Assembly (NCBI GenBank): GCA_031426355.1 | Contig: JANPLD010000029.1 | Coordinates: 1-44,742, forward strand | Direction of reading: 5' to 3' | From: JANPLD01 sp031426355 | Lineage (GTDB): Bacteria > Pseudomonadota > Alphaproteobacteria > Rickettsiales > UBA8987 | Length of the DNA stretch: 44,742 nucleotides | Shown: positions 33,797 to 42,960 of the stretch, one piece after another | Position numbering within the stretch: the first letter of the stretch is position 1 | How the letters are laid out: every line of letters begins with the position of its first letter | The notes under the pieces: model-generated | The model's input: only the letters and a program-made list of their open reading frames with translations | Databases searched by the model: none | What the model was told of the DNA's origin: nothing | Program-made: the position numbers and the translations under genes

Positions 33797-35392
33797 ATGC
33801 GTTCATTAATACTCACACTAATATTATTTTTCAGCGTTAATACCTACGCGCAGCTACCTTCCTTAAGCAAGGAAACCAAGGAAGAAAAACAGGAAAAGCC
33901 TGAAGTAAGTGATGAATTGGAGCGCGATAACCCGCGCAGTATGACTGAAGCATTTCTCTCATCTCTGGCAAAGCAGGATTACACCAAATCCTCCCAGTAT
34001 CTCAATGTTGATCAGAAAAATACCGAGAAGAACCTTGAAACCGTAAAACATATACAGTCCATTCTGGATAAGGCCGGAACTATGAAGCAACGTAGCTTTA
34101 TAAGCAATGACCCGGAAGGAAATACCAAGGATAACCTTGCCGAGAACCTTGAAAAGATAGGAACGGTTAAAACTGCTAAAAAAGAATTCTATATAATCAT
34201 AGAAAGGGTATCCCTAAAGAAAGAACAGACGATGGTATGGCTAATGACGGCCTCCACCATTAAAAAGATCAAATCAATAAGTGACGCGGTTGTAGTTAGT
34301 TTGCTTGATAAATATATGCCGCTTAGCCTACTTAAGAATTTCGTCTGGGGCGTTCCTATAGGGCACTGGATAGCGCTGATATCACTTGCCGCCATCTCAT
34401 ATTTTTTAATGTGGGGGATTGCACTAGGCTTACAGCACATATTCTATTACCTGCGGAAAGTACCTAAGGAAGATCGCGGCAGAACAGTAATGCATGCTTT
34501 GATAGCGCCAGTGCAATTATATACATCGGTTGTTCTATTCCTGTTCGTTGCCAACCGTATCGGGGTTTCAATTGTTGCAAGGCAGAACTTCTCTAACCTC
34601 GCAGAGGTTACCGCATGGATATTATTCGCTTGGATATTATGGAGGCTGATTGACGTTTTCGCTGATAACGGCAGAAGGCGCCTGATAAAAAAAGGCCAGT
34701 ATGGCGTTATTTCAACAATTATATTCCTGCGCCGCTCCGCCAAATTTGCACTGATTACAATCCTTACTATTACTATTCTGGATAGCTTCGGCTTCCGAGT
34801 AACCACATGGCTAGCAGCACTTGGTATAGGTGGTTTGGCGATCGCACTTGGCGCGCAGAAAACCGTCGAGAATTTGGTCGGCAGCCTTACGCTTATAGCA
34901 GACAGGCCGATCAGCATTGGCGACCTATGCAAATTCGGTGATACTGTTGGCGTGGTCGAAGATATAGGAATGCGCTCAACACGCGTACGCACCGCGAATC
35001 ATACGGTAATAACCATCCCAAACGGCGATTTCTCTTCAATGCGGATTGAGAATTACTCTTTGAGAGATAATTTCCTGTTCAGTGTGGTACTAAAATTTCA
35101 GCATACAACCACTATTGAACAGATAAAAGCTTTGCTAATAGAATTCCGTAAATTCCTATCAGAACATCCGAAAATTAAAAATGATTACAGGGTAAGCTTT
35201 ATCGGCTTTGATGTCACCTCCCTGAATATTGAGATCAGCGCCGATATAATCACCCGCAATTTTGGTGAGTCAATGACTTTAAAAGAAGAATTCAACTTCA
35301 AGATAATGGAAATCATAAGGGATTCCGGTACTTCACTTGCCATTCCATTATATAACGTAGTGTTGGAAAACAAAGAAAATGGTGAAAATTAG
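33797..35392 (+). CDS. MscS-family mechanosensitive channel with N-terminal domain
   Basis: 531 residues. A signal peptide (SLILTLILFFSVNTYAQ) leads to a ~170-residue periplasmic helical domain, then about five membrane helices. The MscS core is clear: pore helix ALGIGGLAIALGAQKTVENL, then GSLTLIADRPISIGD, GVVEDIGMRSTRVRT and TIPNGDFSSMRIENYS of the cytoplasmic beta domain. It opens under membrane tension on hypo-osmotic shock. The extra N-terminal domain is unlike small MscS and closer to the YnaI/YbdG-MscK style of larger members. Confidence 0.93.
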   Translation: MRSLILTLILFFSVNTYAQLPSLSKETKEEKQEKPEVSDELERDNPRSMTEAFLSSLAKQDYTKSSQYLNVDQKNTEKNLETVKHIQSILDKAGTMKQRSFISNDPEGNTKDNLAENLEKIGTVKTAKKEFYIIIERVSLKKEQTMVWLMTASTIKKIKSISDAVVVSLLDKYMPLSLLKNFVWGVPIGHWIALISLAAISYFLMWGIALGLQHIFYYLRKVPKEDRGRTVMHALIAPVQLYTSVVLFLFVANRIGVSIVARQNFSNLAEVTAWILFAWILWRLIDVFADNGRRRLIKKGQYGVISTIIFLRRSAKFALITILTITILDSFGFRVTTWLAALGIGGLAIALGAQKTVENLVGSLTLIADRPISIGDLCKFGDTVGVVEDIGMRSTRVRTANHTVITIPNGDFSSMRIENYSLRDNFLFSVVLKFQHTTTIEQIKALLIEFRKFLSEHPKIKNDYRVSFIGFDVTSLNIEISADIITRNFGESMTLKEEFNFKIMEIIRDSGTSLAIPLYNVVLENKENGEN

Positions 35393-35430
35393 ACTTTTAA
35401 TATCATATTTTACCTAAAATCATCAATAAA

Positions 35431-35462
35431 TTAATCTTTATTTAACCTTTAATTGATATCAT
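35431..35462 (+). promoter_or_regulatory. CtrA-type box array and promoter
   Basis: TTAA (35431-35434), 7 bases, TTAACC (35442-35447), then 7 bases from TTAA to TTGA (35453-35456), a third, imperfect half-site. TATCAT at 35457-35462 lies 10 bases after TTAAC. TTTAACCTTT-N6-TATCATA is identical in sequence and spacing at 5044-5066. The start codon is 25 bases on, with ribosome binding site AAGGGAAG. Confidence 0.65.
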
Positions 35463-35486
35463 AATATTAATTAATAAGGGAAGATA

Positions 35487-37038
35487 ATGAATCCACAGGA
35501 TAAATTAGAGTTAGAAAAAGCAGTCAATGACGCTTTAAAAAAAGGCTTTGATACCGGCAAATGGGATGGAGATAAATTCCACATCGTTATCAAAAATAGC
35601 ATCTGCTTTAAAAGAAGCAACTACTTATATTGCCAACTATCTTAAAAAAGTTGAAGAAGGGAAAGTAGATGGTTTAGGCCTGGATGAAAAAGACTCTATC
35701 AGCCGTGCAAAGATTATTAAATCTCAAATGCAGAAAAAAATTGGCAAAGACTTTGTGACCGATCCCGGCAACCGTTCAGGTAAAGTTTCAGATATTGGCG
35801 GTGTATTTCCCTTTATAACTGAAGTAAGGGTGTTCGAACCCAAAACACATCTATCATTCGAATTTAATTCTGGCGAAACCACGTTAAACCCTGACTTTTT
35901 AAAGTCCCTTGATAATTTACAAAATAACCATAATCTGGAAGCAAAATTCTTTGCCCAGATGGCCGACTTGGATTTTGTAGGAAAAGGAAACAAAATTGAT
36001 ACCCCTAAAAAATTAGAAGATCTTTTCAAAAAGGTAGAAAACAAAGACAAAGTTACTGAAAAAAACCTCACCGATCAGGAACAAGCTTTAGTCAAAATGT
36101 ATCATTTAGCTTTAGGTCGTTCACTAACAGCGGCAACTGCAATACATGACCAGCAAACAGTTGATAATATAAATGAGGTTTATGATAAGGACCCCTATAA
36201 AACCTGGGAAGCTGCCAAGGAAAATGGTTGGCTTGAAGAGATGAAAATTAATAAAGGTAATCTTTTAAGTGATTATGTTGTGCTCGCCCCTAGCTTGAAT
36301 GATAAGAATGCGAAAAGAAGCACTGTAAGCCCTGAAGAATACCAGATCACCAGAAATAACAAAGGTACTGGCTTACCTGACAATAGATTCGCTTCTTATG
36401 CCGGTATACAGGAAGCCAAAGAAACTAAGGTAAATATAGTTGAACCCGGTAGCATCTTCGATTTACAGCAGCAAGCTTTCAATCAAGAAATATCAGAGAT
36501 CAATAGAGATATAGAAGCAGTTAAAAGTTCCAAAACAGATATTGACCCTTACCGGGATTTTGGTGAATGGGTTGACAGGCAAAAAAACGATTTAAGAGAA
36601 AAAGGAAATAAACCTCCAATAGAAACAAATAAAACACCTGAGAAAAAAACAGAAATATTAAAACAAAGCACTTTAACTGAAACAAAACCTGAGACGAAAA
36701 AACCTCAAGTTAAATTAGGTGAGCTTATAATAAAAAAAGATAACACTCCTAATCTCGAAAAATCAGTTCCATTAAAATATAAAGGACTCAATACAGAAAA
36801 CTCAACGTTCCTAGACGACATTGATGCAACTGAAGTTCCAGTATTTCCCTTAATATCAGGTCTTGTAGGTACAGCAGTACATTTATATAAACGCACCGCT
36901 CTGGCTGTATCCAGAATAAACGAGCCGGATGAACTTAACAAAAAGACAAAAAATATCATCAGTAATTCTTTTTCTAAATTCATAGAGGATATGGATAAGC
37001 AAAATCCAGACATTAGCTGTTGGAAATTACAGAAATAA
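35487..37038 (+). CDS. Unknown hydrophilic protein, apparent frameshift near the start
   Basis: The ATG at 35487 has a good ribosome binding site (AAGGGAAG) and begins MNPQDKLELEKAVNDALKKG, but stops after 52 codons at 35643. The rest of the gene (to 37038, ~480 residues) is in the +1 frame, open from 35539 and otherwise startable only at a TTG at 35548. Removing one A from AAAAA at 35592-35596 joins them as KFHIVIK-IASALKEATTYIANYLKK, which reads well. It could be a sequencing slip, a disabled start, or frameshifting. The protein is charged and helical, has a Lys/Pro/Thr-rich linker (~345-405) and no signal peptide. Family not recognised; it shares CtrA-type promoter geometry with the genes at 3175 and 5094. 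Confidence 0.65.
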
Positions 37039-37838
37039 AAATAGCCACTAAAGGCGGCTATAATGAGGAAAAGTATAAAAGGACGGTTGAAAGAAAATTC
37101 GAAAAGATCATAATGGAGGAGATACCAGAAATTTTGTATTTAAACCTTATCGAAGCAGGCTTCAGCAAAGAAAAAGCTAAAGAACTAAAAGATGAGTTTT
37201 CTGAAAAGCTTTATAGCGAAAAAGATAAGATCCTTGTTTCCACAAAAAATATAATGCTAAGCTCAAGAGATGGAAAGGATGATGGCAGTATAAAGATATC
37301 TTTTAATGATGATAATGCAAAGGCAGCCCTAGGCAATAAGATATTAAAGGATGTTAACAGCCTGCTTAACAGCTCTTCATTCGGGAATAATATCGTACCG
37401 ATTAAAGACAGAGTAAATATTTTAAATGAATACTTACAGGAAAAAGGCTTTAGCGGGCTTTTAATTGCCACTCCGCAAAAAGCCCCGAATGAAGAAAATA
37501 TTGAGTTGCGTATAAAAAACAATGCAACAATTGATGAATTAAAAATCTTCAATCATTTCATTAATACAGAAGTTAATTCACCTTTAAGAATAGGCTTACC
37601 TAAAGATCTCAGTGAAAAGACCAAAAATGTAATTGAGAAGTTTAACAACCTGAAATATGGCTCCCATGAACCACTAAGAGATAATTTTAATTTAATTGAT
37701 ATGGATACTCAAATACTTACAGCCTTAAGTATTATAACATCAGAATATAAAACAATAAAAGATATACCTAGCCTTCCCAGCATGGCTCCCATAGCTAAAA
37801 CTGAAGCCAGCTTAAATTCTGATATCCGAACAATATAA
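37020..37838 (+). CDS. Unknown hydrophilic protein, 272 residues
   Basis: No family recognised; Lys/Glu/Asn-rich, no signal peptide or membrane segment, mixed helix and strand. The start is uncertain: TTG at 37020 overlaps the previous gene by 19 bases and would need translational coupling, while the first ATG is at 37113 (241 residues). The frame is closed by TAG at 37014. It ends 16 bases before the convergent YXWGXW gene. It is probably in one transcript with the preceding unknown gene and perhaps works with its product. Confidence 0.65.
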   Translation: MEITEIKIATKGGYNEEKYKRTVERKFEKIIMEEIPEILYLNLIEAGFSKEKAKELKDEFSEKLYSEKDKILVSTKNIMLSSRDGKDDGSIKISFNDDNAKAALGNKILKDVNSLLNSSSFGNNIVPIKDRVNILNEYLQEKGFSGLLIATPQKAPNEENIELRIKNNATIDELKIFNHFINTEVNSPLRIGLPKDLSEKTKNVIEKFNNLKYGSHEPLRDNFNLIDMDTQILTALSIITSEYKTIKDIPSLPSMAPIAKTEASLNSDIRTI

Positions 37839-37854
37839 ATTATAAGCTATAAAT

Positions 37855-38310
37855 CTACTTCCTCATTTTCAGCTTTTTCTGACCCCTACCCTTGTTCCAA
37901 TTATTATTGGAATGGCCGTTATGATTATCATATTTACTATTATAGTTATCATAATAATTGTTTCTATGGTCATTATCATACCCATGACCATTATGCTGAG
38001 GGCGAGCCCATGTTCCGCGAACCATATGCCATTTTTTACCATGACGCTCCCAACGCGAAGGAACCCATATGTAACCCGGGCGGTCTTTTATTTTATATCC
38101 GTCAATCCAAACATATCTGTTATGTTCCCAAGACCAGTATCCCGGCACCCAGACATATCCGGCAGGAAGATACCTTGGCGCTTGTTCATACCTTGCAGAA
38201 GGCGGCGGTGAGCCAACTTCTAGATTTATATTGATTTGCGCAAACGCCGGAACGGATGATGATAAAGCCAAAAATATTGATGAGTATAACGCAGCTTTTT
38301 TAATGAACAT
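37855..38310 (-). CDS. YXWGXW repeat-containing envelope protein
   Basis: 151 residues. A signal peptide (ALYSSIFLALSSSVPAFAQ) precedes three copies of the Tyr/Trp repeat: PAGYVWVPGYWSWEHNRYVW, GYIWVPSRWERHGKKWHMV and RGTWARPQ, as in the YXWGXW (PF12779-type) family of proteobacterial secreted proteins of unknown function. The C-terminus is His/Asn/Tyr-rich low complexity (HNGHGYDNDHRNNYYDN) ending in a basic GRGQKKLKMRK; metal binding by the His-rich part is possible. Confidence 0.9.
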   Translation of the reverse strand: MFIKKAALYSSIFLALSSSVPAFAQININLEVGSPPPSARYEQAPRYLPAGYVWVPGYWSWEHNRYVWIDGYKIKDRPGYIWVPSRWERHGKKWHMVRGTWARPQHNGHGYDNDHRNNYYDNYNSKYDNHNGHSNNNWNKGRGQKKLKMRK

Positions 38311-38501
38311 TGAATTTCCTGAAAGTTATAACAACAGCAAATTACCAGTTTGTATGTTCTTTTAACATATGCCTAACTGCTACCAATATAAAGAAACCAT
38401 AAGTTTGTTATAAAAATTAATAAGAAATTCAAGAAACCTGTTGCTTTTTCTATTCTATACTATAATGATAGGGTATTAAGAATATATAAATATTAAGCCT
38501 T

Positions 38502-40364
38502 ATGGTTATAGGCAAGCAGCATAAATCTAAAAATAGTGAAGTTGAAATTTTCAATAAAGTGATTGGAGATATAGATTGCACACTTTCCATTGGGGATAAA
38601 GGAGAAAAATTCCGCGACCACGTTAGTAATGTTGCGGAGCTATTGGCATATACGGTAAATGTGAAATCAACCCCGATAATTGATGCAACTGCAATAAGCT
38701 ATATTGCCCAAAGGCAGGTCAAGGTTAAATCTGAGGATTATTTACTACCCGGAGGGAGCGCAAAAGGCAGGGCAGCATTTGGTTTATTTTACCAATACCT
38801 GAGAGAAACTTACGTAACACTTGATACTGTTGAAAGAGAAAAATTAAATCACAGTGACAATCCATTGAAAGAATTATTCAAAAAAACATTTGATGGGGCA
38901 TCAATAGTTTTAAACAGCGCAGGTAATCATGCAATATCAGTTGCTGCAATGGCAGAGAGAATAAGTAGTGAATTTGGAATTGAACCCAAAATAAAAGTAA
39001 CTGCTATTCTACCCCCTAACCCACCGGTTTATAAAAAATTCAGGATAGAATCATATGGAGCGGAAGTTCTGGAATTAAGAGTTTCCAACGGCTCAATAGA
39101 AGATAGAGATATAAGGCTTAAAGAAGAAATAAATAACCTAACAGGAAAAGTTTTTGCGTTTCCTACAGAGCCTAATAAAGAACAATGGGGCGGCTTTTTA
39201 GGACTGGCTACCGAAGCAAAGGAAATCAGAGAATATTTTGATAGGAAGATAAAAGAGGTAAAAGAAAACCTAAAGGATTTCTGGTCAGTATTATCACCAA
39301 CATCTTCAGGCCCAACAGCAGGCGGATTATATACTTATCTTGGCACTGAAAAACACTCACCTAAGGTCAGGATAATACAAGACATTTACAATGGAGGATA
39401 TGCAAAAGGTTTGCTTGATCTTACAAATGCAGGAATTTTAGAAATTGAAGAAACACAAAAAATTTACCTTAAAGAACTCGTAGACAATTCAAAATCGGCT
39501 AAAGAATTGGGTGGTAAAGCACAAAATGGACTTTCTACTGAAAAAATAAATGAATTTGCTAAAGCCGGAATTCTTGAACCAATTGAAGGCAATAAATTCA
39601 AGCTAAAAATTGACCTGAAAGACATTAAACTCATAACTGAAAGTGAAATGAAATTAGCTTCAGCGCTTTGGTACGCAGAAACATCTATTGGTGGAAACAA
39701 AGTACAGTATGGTTCTGTTTTGCCGGAAAAAGCAGGAGCAATAGCCATTGCAGAAACCTTAAGGCCAGCCAGAGAGAATGATCCGGAAAGTTTTACCAAG
39801 AGAGTAGCGGAAGTTCTTTATGCGGCAAAAATAGATTTTAATAAATTCAAAGAATTATCGGAGCTTAAACCTGATGAAATAGAAAAACTTGGAGTTTCAG
39901 CACTAGAAAATGAACTTCAAAAGTTATCAGAATCAAAACATAAAACTCCCAATATAGTTGAACGGGTAATAAATAATAAGGCTGAATATATATACAAAAA
40001 TGTAATAGCAATATTAACAGGAGCTAACAGAACCCAGCCACTTGAAATTGCAGCAAATGAATATCGAGCCAACGGCACAGATAAAAACAGGGATAGATTT
40101 TTAACCGAATTAACTACGGCAAGCCCAAAAACTATTAATCACTTACTCTACAGAGAAAACACAAGAGCTGTAGATGGGACTGAATTCATATCAGGGGAAA
40201 GATTTTTAACCACCATCAACCAAGCCTTAAGGGAAAAGAAGATAACCTGTGCAGGCGAAAATTTTGGCGGTTATGATAAAAAAACCGGTGTGAATAACCG
40301 CTTAAAAGGAATTGCCGAGACACAAAGAGATATCTCCCAGCAGTTTTTTGGACGGGCAATTTAA
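38502..40364 (+). CDS. Divergent fold type II PLP-dependent enzyme homologue with insertion
   Basis: 620 residues, no signal peptide. Landmarks of the threonine dehydratase/cysteine synthase fold: LLPGGSAKGRAAFGLF (candidate PLP lysine Lys88), NSAGNHAISVAAMAERI (139-155), AILPPNPPVYKKFRIESYGAEVLEL (169-192), Gly-rich TSSGPTAGG (267-275), and the barrel-closing ITESEMKLASALWY...LPEKAGAIAIAE (378-418). About 100 residues between the last two, including two AGILE-containing copies (~305-323 and ~349-369), are an insertion; ~200 residues after 420 match nothing I know. Substrate unknown. There is no Shine-Dalgarno; TATAAT at 38461-38466 is a likely -10. It is followed at 14 bases by a small gene. 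Confidence 0.7.
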   Translation: MVIGKQHKSKNSEVEIFNKVIGDIDCTLSIGDKGEKFRDHVSNVAELLAYTVNVKSTPIIDATAISYIAQRQVKVKSEDYLLPGGSAKGRAAFGLFYQYLRETYVTLDTVEREKLNHSDNPLKELFKKTFDGASIVLNSAGNHAISVAAMAERISSEFGIEPKIKVTAILPPNPPVYKKFRIESYGAEVLELRVSNGSIEDRDIRLKEEINNLTGKVFAFPTEPNKEQWGGFLGLATEAKEIREYFDRKIKEVKENLKDFWSVLSPTSSGPTAGGLYTYLGTEKHSPKVRIIQDIYNGGYAKGLLDLTNAGILEIEETQKIYLKELVDNSKSAKELGGKAQNGLSTEKINEFAKAGILEPIEGNKFKLKIDLKDIKLITESEMKLASALWYAETSIGGNKVQYGSVLPEKAGAIAIAETLRPARENDPESFTKRVAEVLYAAKIDFNKFKELSELKPDEIEKLGVSALENELQKLSESKHKTPNIVERVINNKAEYIYKNVIAILTGANRTQPLEIAANEYRANGTDKNRDRFLTELTTASPKTINHLLYRENTRAVDGTEFISGERFLTTINQALREKKITCAGENFGGYDKKTGVNNRLKGIAETQRDISQQFFGRAI

Positions 40365-40378
40365 TAACAGGAGAATTT

Positions 40379-40612
40379 ATGGGAACTAATGAAAATGATA
40401 ACAAAAGTGATTATGAAAAAATAGCAGATGCTACCCGCGGAATGTTTCAAGATGCTATTGATGTAAGTAAATTACTCACAGAGCAAAAAGGAAGTGATTT
40501 ATTAGCAAATCAGGATTTGCCATCTTATCAGATTGAAAGACTAGAAAAAAGTGGAGCAGTAAGAGTTGAAAAAACACATGGTAAAGAATCAATAATTAAA
40601 TTAAATAGATAG
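40379..40612 (+). CDS. Unknown small protein downstream of the PLP-enzyme homologue
   Basis: 77 residues, acidic N-terminal half. The C-terminal LPSYQIERLEKSGAVRVEKT resembles, in pattern, the KINEFAKAGILEPIEGNKFKL stretch inside the upstream 620-residue protein (helix, then an (A/S)G(I/A) turn, then strands). Ribosome binding site AGGAG, 14 bases after the upstream stop, so co-transcribed. Function unknown; a partner of the PLP-enzyme homologue is possible. Confidence 0.7.
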   Translation: MGTNENDNKSDYEKIADATRGMFQDAIDVSKLLTEQKGSDLLANQDLPSYQIERLEKSGAVRVEKTHGKESIIKLNR

Positions 40613-40927
40613 GTATATTTTTTCATTTAACAATTATAAGATAATAGGCCTTCTCTTAAAACTATATATTAAGCTAATATCATAGATAACGTCATTTTTC
40701 ATGAGCTTATAAATAAGTAGCCTACAATAATTTTAGCATCATCCAGTTTAGCAAAACGAATATACTCTTGGGATCCTTCGCTTATGCTCAGGATGAAGTC
40801 TTAAGTAGTGCTAGCGAATAAATTAAAAAGTGAAAAAACAACAAAACCTCAACAAACCACTTGATTTCAATTTTTAATTCATATATACCCTATCTATTGG
40901 GTGGGGATTTAACTATATAAGAATTGT
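40613..40927. other. 315-bp intergenic region, no gene seen
   Basis: AT-rich, with no credible ORF, tRNA or other RNA gene. It holds the palindromic repeat at 40770-40800 and, near the end, an AT-rich stretch (AACTATATAAG) that may contain the promoter for the gene at 40928. Confidence 0.6.
40770..40800. repeat. Short palindromic repeat of the GGATCCTTCG...CTCAGGATGAAG type
   Basis: GGGATCCTTCGCTTATGCTCAGGATGAAG has arms ATCCT/AGGAT. The form resembles small intergenic palindromes scattered through many genomes, and differs from the element at 13991 and 23744. Only one copy is in the window. Confidence 0.5.
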
Positions 40928-41365
40928 ATGAAAACATTATTATCATTATTAGTATTAGCATTATCTGTAAGCTCTGCGCCCGCTTTCGCAAAGGATAGGC
41001 TTAAGATAATTACATCTGCTGATACATATAAAACTGCTATCAAATTTGCTGACAGTTTTGCGGGTAACAGCTCTTATAATACGCCAACGGTGGATAGTAT
41101 TGCTCCGCAGAACTTGAAAAATCTGTTCTGCCTTGATACAAGCCCTAATTCACCGGAAGCTCTGGTTTTGAATAATAGATTGCCAAAAACTGATCTGGCG
41201 CTATGTGAAAAAACTTCAGGTACTGAGATATCTGAAATTGCTCTTTCCAACAAAGAATATGTCTATATTAAAAAATCTGATGCAATAATAGAGGCTCAGG
41301 ATTTTGCATTATGGATTTCTAGAAATAATTCTTCTACAAAGTTTTTAGTAGCAAATAAATTCTAG
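40928..41365 (+). CDS. Truncated PstS-like secreted protein
   Basis: 145 residues. Signal peptide MKTLLSLLVLALSVSSAPAFA (cleavage after residue 21). The mature part follows the N-terminal lobe of alphaproteobacterial PstS phosphate-binding proteins: LKIITSADTYKTAIKFADSF (for IVGSSTVYPFATAVAEEF), YNTPTVDSIA (for KTPxVESTG), KNLFCLDTSPNSPEALVLNN (for KLFCAGVGxDTPDIANASR), LALCEKTSGTEISEIALSNKEYVYIKKS. But the STV phosphate loop and the Arg are replaced, and the second ~200 residues are absent. It is either a degenerate relic or a repurposed one-lobe protein. Start supported by the signal peptide. Confidence 0.7.
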   Translation: MKTLLSLLVLALSVSSAPAFAKDRLKIITSADTYKTAIKFADSFAGNSSYNTPTVDSIAPQNLKNLFCLDTSPNSPEALVLNNRLPKTDLALCEKTSGTEISEIALSNKEYVYIKKSDAIIEAQDFALWISRNNSSTKFLVANKF

Positions 41366-41382
41366 CATTATCACTTAAGAAC

Positions 41383-42852
41383 ATGACATCAAAAATTAAA
41401 ACAGTGGCGATAGTAGGTGGTGGGTTTTCCGGCACGCTTACGGCTGTTCATTTGATCAAAAATTATAATGAGCCACTTAATATAATACTTATAGATAAAG
41501 CCGGTGATTTTGCCAGAGGTGTCGCCTACTCTACCCCTGACCAGAACCACCTGCTTAATGTCGTCGCAGAAAAAATGGGCGCTTTTTACGATAACCATAA
41601 TCATTTTTATGAATGGCTTGTTGAAAATGAAAGCGTCTGGAAATCGGAATTTGCTAAAGTTAAATTAGATCCAAAGACTTTTGTATCGCGAAAATTATAC
41701 GGCAATTACCTTGAGGATATTTTTAGCAAAGCATTAGCAGAAGCTAAAACTAAAAATATTTCAGTGAGCCTGATTAAAGCTAATGTTACTAATCTTGAGA
41801 TCATTGAAAAGACAAGGCGCGCTTTAATTACGTTAGATAGCCAATCTATTGAGGCGGATAAAGTTGTTCTTGCAGTTGGTAATTTCCCATCAAAAACCTT
41901 CGAGTTTGAAAGCCCTTTATTCAATACCGAGAAATATATCAAAACCGCGTGGAGCCACAGCAAAAGTAATCTTATCAATAAAGATGACCTAAGCCAGGTT
42001 CATGAAAGCGAGAATGTTGTTATTATCGGAACCGGGTTAACCATGATCGACATGATCGTAAGCCTGCATAACAAAAATTACAAAGGTAATATCATTGCGA
42101 TATCGCGAAATGGTAAAATTCCGCAAGCTCATAAATCTTACAATAAAATATATTCAAATAACTTTACAGAAAAAGACCTGCCGAATAAAGCTTTGAAACT
42201 TTATCAATTGGTCAGGAATGAAGTTATAAAGGCGGAAAAACAAGGGTATGACTGGAGGGCAGTTATAGATTCATTCAGGTCGCTTACCGTTCCCGCATGG
42301 ATAAAACTGAATGTAGTTGAGAAAAGGAAACTTATCAAAAAACTTTTCCTCTGGTGGAATATTCACAGGCACAGGATACCGCCGGAATCAAACGAACTTC
42401 TCTTAAAACTCCAGAACTCTAGAAAGTTAAAAATATTCTCAGGATATATTTATTATGTTTCAGGTAATGGAGATAATCCGCTTAAAATCGCGTTCAGGGA
42501 AAAATTTAGTGATGAAGTTAAAACTATTGAAGCAGGTTATGTTATCAATTGCTCCGGCCCGGAACTTGATATCGCGAAAAGCGGTAACCAGTTGCTACTT
42601 TCATTGCGCGATAAGGAATCGATAACTGTTGGTCCACTCCGCATGGGGATCGAAATAAACAAATATGGCCGCGTTAAAGGTAATGCCTCTGACGTTATAC
42701 ATACACTCGGGCCAATACTCTGCGGTGAATATCTTGAGACAACCGCCGTGCCGGAACTCAGATACCAGACATATAATCTAGCAAAAGAGATAATAGAATC
42801 ACTGATAGAATCGGAAGTGAATAGTGACTTAAAATATCTGGGGGCAATATGA
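41383..42852 (+). CDS. FAD/NAD(P)-binding protein (COG4529 type)
   Basis: 489 residues. N-terminal dinucleotide fold VAIVGGGFSGTLTAVHL, then ARGVAYSTPDQNHLLNVVAEKM and the F-Y-E-W segment of the NAD_binding_9 (PF13454) family; a second dinucleotide site NVVIIGTGLTMIDMIVSLH follows near residue 210, and YVINCSGPELDIA near the end. Members are flavoproteins of unknown substrate, sometimes annotated hydroxyacylglutathione- or adenylyltransferase-linked. It lies 17 bases after the PstS-like gene, so the two may be one unit. Confidence 0.88.
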   Translation: MTSKIKTVAIVGGGFSGTLTAVHLIKNYNEPLNIILIDKAGDFARGVAYSTPDQNHLLNVVAEKMGAFYDNHNHFYEWLVENESVWKSEFAKVKLDPKTFVSRKLYGNYLEDIFSKALAEAKTKNISVSLIKANVTNLEIIEKTRRALITLDSQSIEADKVVLAVGNFPSKTFEFESPLFNTEKYIKTAWSHSKSNLINKDDLSQVHESENVVIIGTGLTMIDMIVSLHNKNYKGNIIAISRNGKIPQAHKSYNKIYSNNFTEKDLPNKALKLYQLVRNEVIKAEKQGYDWRAVIDSFRSLTVPAWIKLNVVEKRKLIKKLFLWWNIHRHRIPPESNELLLKLQNSRKLKIFSGYIYYVSGNGDNPLKIAFREKFSDEVKTIEAGYVINCSGPELDIAKSGNQLLLSLRDKESITVGPLRMGIEINKYGRVKGNASDVIHTLGPILCGEYLETTAVPELRYQTYNLAKEIIESLIESEVNSDLKYLGAI

Positions 42853-42960
42853 TATTTAAAACCTCAAAATATAGAGATCTAATGCGATGTATGCGAATGC
42901 GCGCTTTATAATAAGGCACCCATTAATACAATTAAATCAACGCATCAATACGAGGTCACT

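Noticed and set aside
38362..38376. TTAA-N7-CTAA upstream of the PLP-enzyme homologue
   Set aside because: One half-site is imperfect and it lies over 100 bases from the start, with a better -10 closer to the gene.
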